The notes under the pieces are model-generated. The model was not told where the DNA came from. It ran no database searches and saw only the letters and a list, made by a program, of their open reading frames with translations. 7,998 nucleotides of DNA from Nitrosomonadales bacterium (GTDB taxonomy: Bacteria > Pseudomonadota > Gammaproteobacteria > Burkholderiales > SG8-41), in assembly GCA_009885185.1 (NCBI GenBank), contig VFLF01000150.1, forward strand, positions 1-7,998. The letters run 5' to 3'. Shown here in pieces: positions 5,562-7,998 of this stretch. How positions within the stretch are numbered: the first letter of the stretch is position 1; each line of letters opens with the position of its first letter. Both the position numbers and the translations under genes were made by a program.

Positions 5562-6878
5562 TCAGCGCTTGTGTTCCACGATATCAATCCCGCAATACCG
5601 ATCCATCACGTAAATCAGCCCGCGATCATCGACATCGATATCGTTGGTTTGCGGGCAGTTTCTGCCGCCGCACGGCTCCGGGATAAACCAGCCCACTTCT
5701 TCCGGCGCGGAAGGATCGGCCACGTCTACGATGCGCAGCCCGCCTGCGAACCAGGCGCAATACATCATGGTGTCGCCGCCCTTCCAGTTTTCCTGAAACT
5801 GGTGCGCGCCAAAGCGGCCCGGCGCGGTGCGGCTCCACGGCGATTCGAGTTCGCTGACTTCAAAAATCGCCAGCGGCTTGATGTCGGCGGGGTTGGTGAT
5901 GTCGAAGGTCCACAGCGCGCCGTGAGGGCGGCCTTTGCGCTTGGCCATTTCTTCGGCGGTGTGCGCGTGGTCTTCTTCGTCGATGGCGACCGCAATGTCG
6001 CGTCCATTGATCTTGCGCGTGAGGCCCATGAAGGTGTGCGACGGCTCGGGGAACGGCGGGTGATAGTTATACGCGCCGATGGTCGTGGGCTTGCGGATAT
6101 CGGTGACATCGACCATGCGCACGCCGCCGTGCCAGCAGCCCGCATAGAGCGTGTTGCCCACGCGCACCGTGTGATGCAAACGATGCTGGCGTCCCGGCCA
6201 GGTGGGCTTTTCGCCGCCCGCGATGTGCTGTCCCGCTATGTGCCAGCGCGAAATTTCTTCGGGCTTGGCGGGGTTTTTCATGTCATAGATGACGAGGATG
6301 TTGCCGATGTAGCCCGGCATCTCGGTGGAAATGTAGGCGTAGTTCTCGTCCATGTCGAAACGATGCACGCCGCGCCCGTGCGTACGGTGATGCGTGATGA
6401 GCTTGGGTTTGGTTTTGTCAGAGATATCCCACACCTTGAAGCCGCCCTCGTTATAAGGCCGCTTGGCGAGCGCATCCACCTCGGGAATATCGGCGGCGGC
6501 GACACCCAGCTTGGCCGCAAGCTCCGCATCGGTGGCGTCGCGGCCAAGCTCCGCACTCAGCCGCGTGCGCAGCTTGGGCAGCTCATCGGCCTTGCGGCCG
6601 ATGGGCGTCATGTTTTGCTCCATATTGGTAATCATGATGTTGCCCGCCACGCGTGCCTTGTGGCTGTGCGACACCGCGTCGCCCACCGGCATCTGGCATA
6701 ACACCTTCGGGTTTTTCGGATCGGCGATATTCAGAATGCTGGTGCCTAGTTGTTCTTTATTGGTGATGTGGCCGATGTAGGCGTAATCGCCTTCGACAGT
6801 GACCTGCCCCGCGCCTTGCAGATCGAGGTGGCCGATGCGGGTGACGTTGTGGGTTAGCTTGATGGGGGCTTGATCCAT
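5562..6878 (-). CDS. LVIVD-repeat beta-propeller protein of unknown function
   Basis: This 438-residue protein is built of repeated propeller blades. Each ends in a strand pattern like LVIVD followed by DPxxP: SILNIADPKNP (47-57), FKVWDISDKTKP (147-158), LVIYDMKNPAKP (195-206), VRMVDVTDIRKP (253-264), LWTFDITNPADIKP (322-335) and LRIVDVADPSAP (381-392). There is no signal peptide, so it should be cytosolic. Histidine clusters occur at SHSH (70-73), THHRTHGRGVH (162-172), QHRLHH (231-236), DHAH (303-306) and GAHQF (357-361), and cysteines at 403, 408 and 429. This pattern is reminiscent of metal-binding propellers, but a metal site is inference. Residues about 97-140 form a charged insert between blades. 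GAGAGA before the ATG is a fair ribosome site. It heads a two-gene operon with a Bug receptor. The biochemical role is unknown. Confidence 0.9.
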   Translation of the reverse strand: MDQAPIKLTHNVTRIGHLDLQGAGQVTVEGDYAYIGHITNKEQLGTSILNIADPKNPKVLCQMPVGDAVSHSHKARVAGNIMITNMEQNMTPIGRKADELPKLRTRLSAELGRDATDAELAAKLGVAAADIPEVDALAKRPYNEGGFKVWDISDKTKPKLITHHRTHGRGVHRFDMDENYAYISTEMPGYIGNILVIYDMKNPAKPEEISRWHIAGQHIAGGEKPTWPGRQHRLHHTVRVGNTLYAGCWHGGVRMVDVTDIRKPTTIGAYNYHPPFPEPSHTFMGLTRKINGRDIAVAIDEEDHAHTAEEMAKRKGRPHGALWTFDITNPADIKPLAIFEVSELESPWSRTAPGRFGAHQFQENWKGGDTMMYCAWFAGGLRIVDVADPSAPEEVGWFIPEPCGGRNCPQTNDIDVDDRGLIYVMDRYCGIDIVEHKR

Positions 6879-6914
6879 GATTTCTCTCTGGTGGGGGATG
6901 GAATGAGAGGAAAC

Positions 6915-6942
6915 ATTCTACTCCTGCGCGAATGCAGTTAAA
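6915..6942 (-). promoter_or_regulatory. Putative promoter of the LVIVD-repeat/Bug operon
   Basis: Read on the minus strand, TAGAAT (6920-6915) is a 5-of-6 match to the -10 consensus. It is preceded at 16 bp by a weak -35-like TTTAAC (6942-6937). The predicted start leaves a leader of roughly 30 nt before ATG 6878. The 75-bp region 6879-6953 must also hold the promoter of the divergent oxidoreductase gene; only a weak candidate -10, TAAAGT (6939-6944, plus strand), is seen for it. Confidence 0.4.
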
Positions 6943-6953
6943 GTACGGTGACC

Positions 6954-7998
6954 ATGCTGCGCCTCACCGAAATCAAACTCCCGCTCGACCACACCGAAGA
7001 TCAATTGCGTGCCGCGATGCTGGCGCGGCTGGGCATCGCCGAAGCTGCGTTGCTGCGATTCAGTGTGTACAGGCGCGCGGTGGATGCGCGCAAACGCTCG
7101 GCCATATTTCTGATTTATACGCTGGATGTTGAGGTGGTCGATGAACCGAAGGTTTTAGAAAATAATAATAAAAACAGATACTTAGGTAAATCACCCGATA
7201 CCGGCTATCACTTTGTGGCGCACGCACCCGAGAAGCTGACCTCGCGTCCGGTGGTGATCGGCACGGGGCCGTGCGGTTTGTTCGCGGGGCTGTTGCTGGC
7301 GCAAATGGGATTTCGCCCGATCATTCTGGAGCGCGGCAAAGTGGTCCGCGAGCGCACGCAGGACACTTGGGGCCTGTGGCGCAAATCGGCGCTGAATCCG
7401 GAATCGAACGTGCAGTTCGGCGAAGGCGGCGCGGGCACGTTTTCCGACGGCAAGCTCTACAGCCAGATCAAAGACCCGCGTTACCTCGGCCGCAAGGTGC
7501 TGACGGAATTCGTCAAGGCCGGCGCGCCGGAAGAAATTTTGTATGTGGCGAAGCCGCACATCGGCACGTTCAGATTGGTGGGCATGGTGGAAGCGATGCG
7601 CGCGAACATTGAATCGCTAGGCGGCGAATTTCGTTTTCAGAGCCGGGTCACGGATATCAAGATCGAAGATGGCCACGTGCGCGGTGTGGTGCTGGCCGGC
7701 GGCGAACAGATTGCGAGTGACCACGTGGTACTCGCGGTGGGCCACAGTGCGCGCGACACCTTCGCCATGCTGCATCAACGCGGCGTGTATCTGGAAGCAA
7801 AACCGTTTTCCATCGGCTTTCGCATCGAGCATCCGCAATCTCTGATCGACCGCGTGCGCTGGGGCAAATTCGCCGGGCACCCGCTGCTGGGCGCCGCCGA
7901 TTACAAGCTGGTGCATCACGCCGCCAACGGTCGCTCGGTCTACAGCTTTTGCATGTGCCCCGGCGGCACGGTGGTGGCGGCCACGTCGGAGGAAGGGC
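6954..7998 (+). CDS. COG2509-type NAD(P)/FAD-dependent oxidoreductase, 3' truncated by window edge
   Basis: The frame stays open from ATG 6954 to the window end, giving 348 residues of a protein that is usually about 540-560 long. The N-terminal 95 residues form the small domain of this group, with LTEIKLPLDH (4-13) and the basic VDARKRSAI (43-51). The FAD-binding Rossmann motif VVIGTGPCGLFAG lies at 100-112, with E126 as the expected FAD-ribose ligand, followed by FGEGGAGTFSDGKL (155-168), LAVGHSARDTF (260-270) and SFCMCPGG (331-338), all hallmarks of COG2509. The family is annotated as an uncharacterised FAD-dependent dehydrogenase; substrate is unknown. The start agrees with the conserved family N-terminus, though the ribosome site is poor. 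It is divergent from the LVIVD-repeat gene. An A-rich patch lies between the N-terminal domain and the FAD domain. Confidence 0.92.
   Translation, partial: MLRLTEIKLPLDHTEDQLRAAMLARLGIAEAALLRFSVYRRAVDARKRSAIFLIYTLDVEVVDEPKVLENNNKNRYLGKSPDTGYHFVAHAPEKLTSRPVVIGTGPCGLFAGLLLAQMGFRPIILERGKVVRERTQDTWGLWRKSALNPESNVQFGEGGAGTFSDGKLYSQIKDPRYLGRKVLTEFVKAGAPEEILYVAKPHIGTFRLVGMVEAMRANIESLGGEFRFQSRVTDIKIEDGHVRGVVLAGGEQIASDHVVLAVGHSARDTFAMLHQRGVYLEAKPFSIGFRIEHPQSLIDRVRWGKFAGHPLLGAADYKLVHHAANGRSVYSFCMCPGGTVVAATSEEG
7152..7192 (+). other. A-rich, rare-codon in-frame patch inside the FAD oxidoreductase gene
   Basis: About 40 bases of mainly A and T, with rare codons TTA, AGA, AAT and GGT, encode VLENNNKNRYLGK (residues 67-79). 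The patch sits in the linker just ahead of the SPDTGYHFV segment. The surrounding gene is strongly GC-rich. Parts match the patch in denD on the same strand, for example AAAAACA-x-ATA-x-TTA. Confidence 0.6.

Noticed and set aside
4909..5613. Plus-strand open frame of 234 codons opposite the complete Bug gene
   Set aside because: Antisense to a clear Bug protein, histidine- and arginine-rich, no ribosome site and no family resemblance.
5553..6701. Long plus-strand open frame of 382 codons opposite the LVIVD-repeat gene
   Set aside because: It is wholly antisense to a well-supported gene, has no recognisable domain, and its H/R/V/G-rich composition is typical of a shadow frame in GC-rich DNA.
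6932..7132. Plus-strand open frame of 66 codons at the start of the oxidoreductase gene
   Set aside because: It is in a different frame from the real gene, which starts at 6954 with a conserved family N-terminus.

Overview
The window looks like chromosomal DNA from a GC-rich betaproteobacterium, most likely Burkholderiales. This is inferred from two Bug-family solute receptors (a family greatly expanded in that order), the codon style and the neighbouring families; no rRNA or marker gene is present to confirm it. Coding density is very high. I see no tRNA, rRNA, CRISPR array, insertion sequence or phage gene.

Left part (1-3803, all plus strand) is one closely packed apparent operon. It holds the C-terminal two thirds of a Bug receptor (1-660), three tandem paralogues of a ModA-like periplasmic-binding-protein fold (662-1357, 1378-2124, 2127-2825) and a D-erythronate dehydrogenase-like short-chain dehydrogenase, denD (2841-3803). 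Only the middle ModA-like protein has a signal peptide. The outer two begin directly at the first beta strand, and in-frame stop codons just upstream exclude a longer N-terminus. None keeps the serine signature of molybdate-binding ModA, and no ABC permease or ATPase gene is present. A plausible but unproven reading is that the cluster senses, takes up and oxidises a small sugar acid or other carboxylate.

Middle part (about 3804-4543) is a compact toxin-antitoxin module in toxin-first order: a PIN-domain RNase (3873-4298) overlapping by one base a ribbon-helix-helix antitoxin (4298-4543). A perfect 9-bp inverted repeat with a 4-bp spacer lies 7 bp before the toxin ATG and is a good candidate operator. 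Promoter-like elements overlap it, and their spacing suggests a leaderless toxin transcript. A GC-rich hairpin separates the module from denD.

Right part: on the minus strand, a cytosolic LVIVD-repeat beta-propeller gene (6878-5562) is followed after 14 bp by a second, complete Bug receptor gene (5547-4570). The propeller protein is rich in histidine and carries an unusual insert resembling part of sigma-70 region 3. Across a 75-bp divergent intergenic region, a COG2509-type FAD-dependent oxidoreductase (from 6954) runs off the right end. The denD and oxidoreductase genes each carry a similar, strongly A-rich, rare-codon, in-frame patch.
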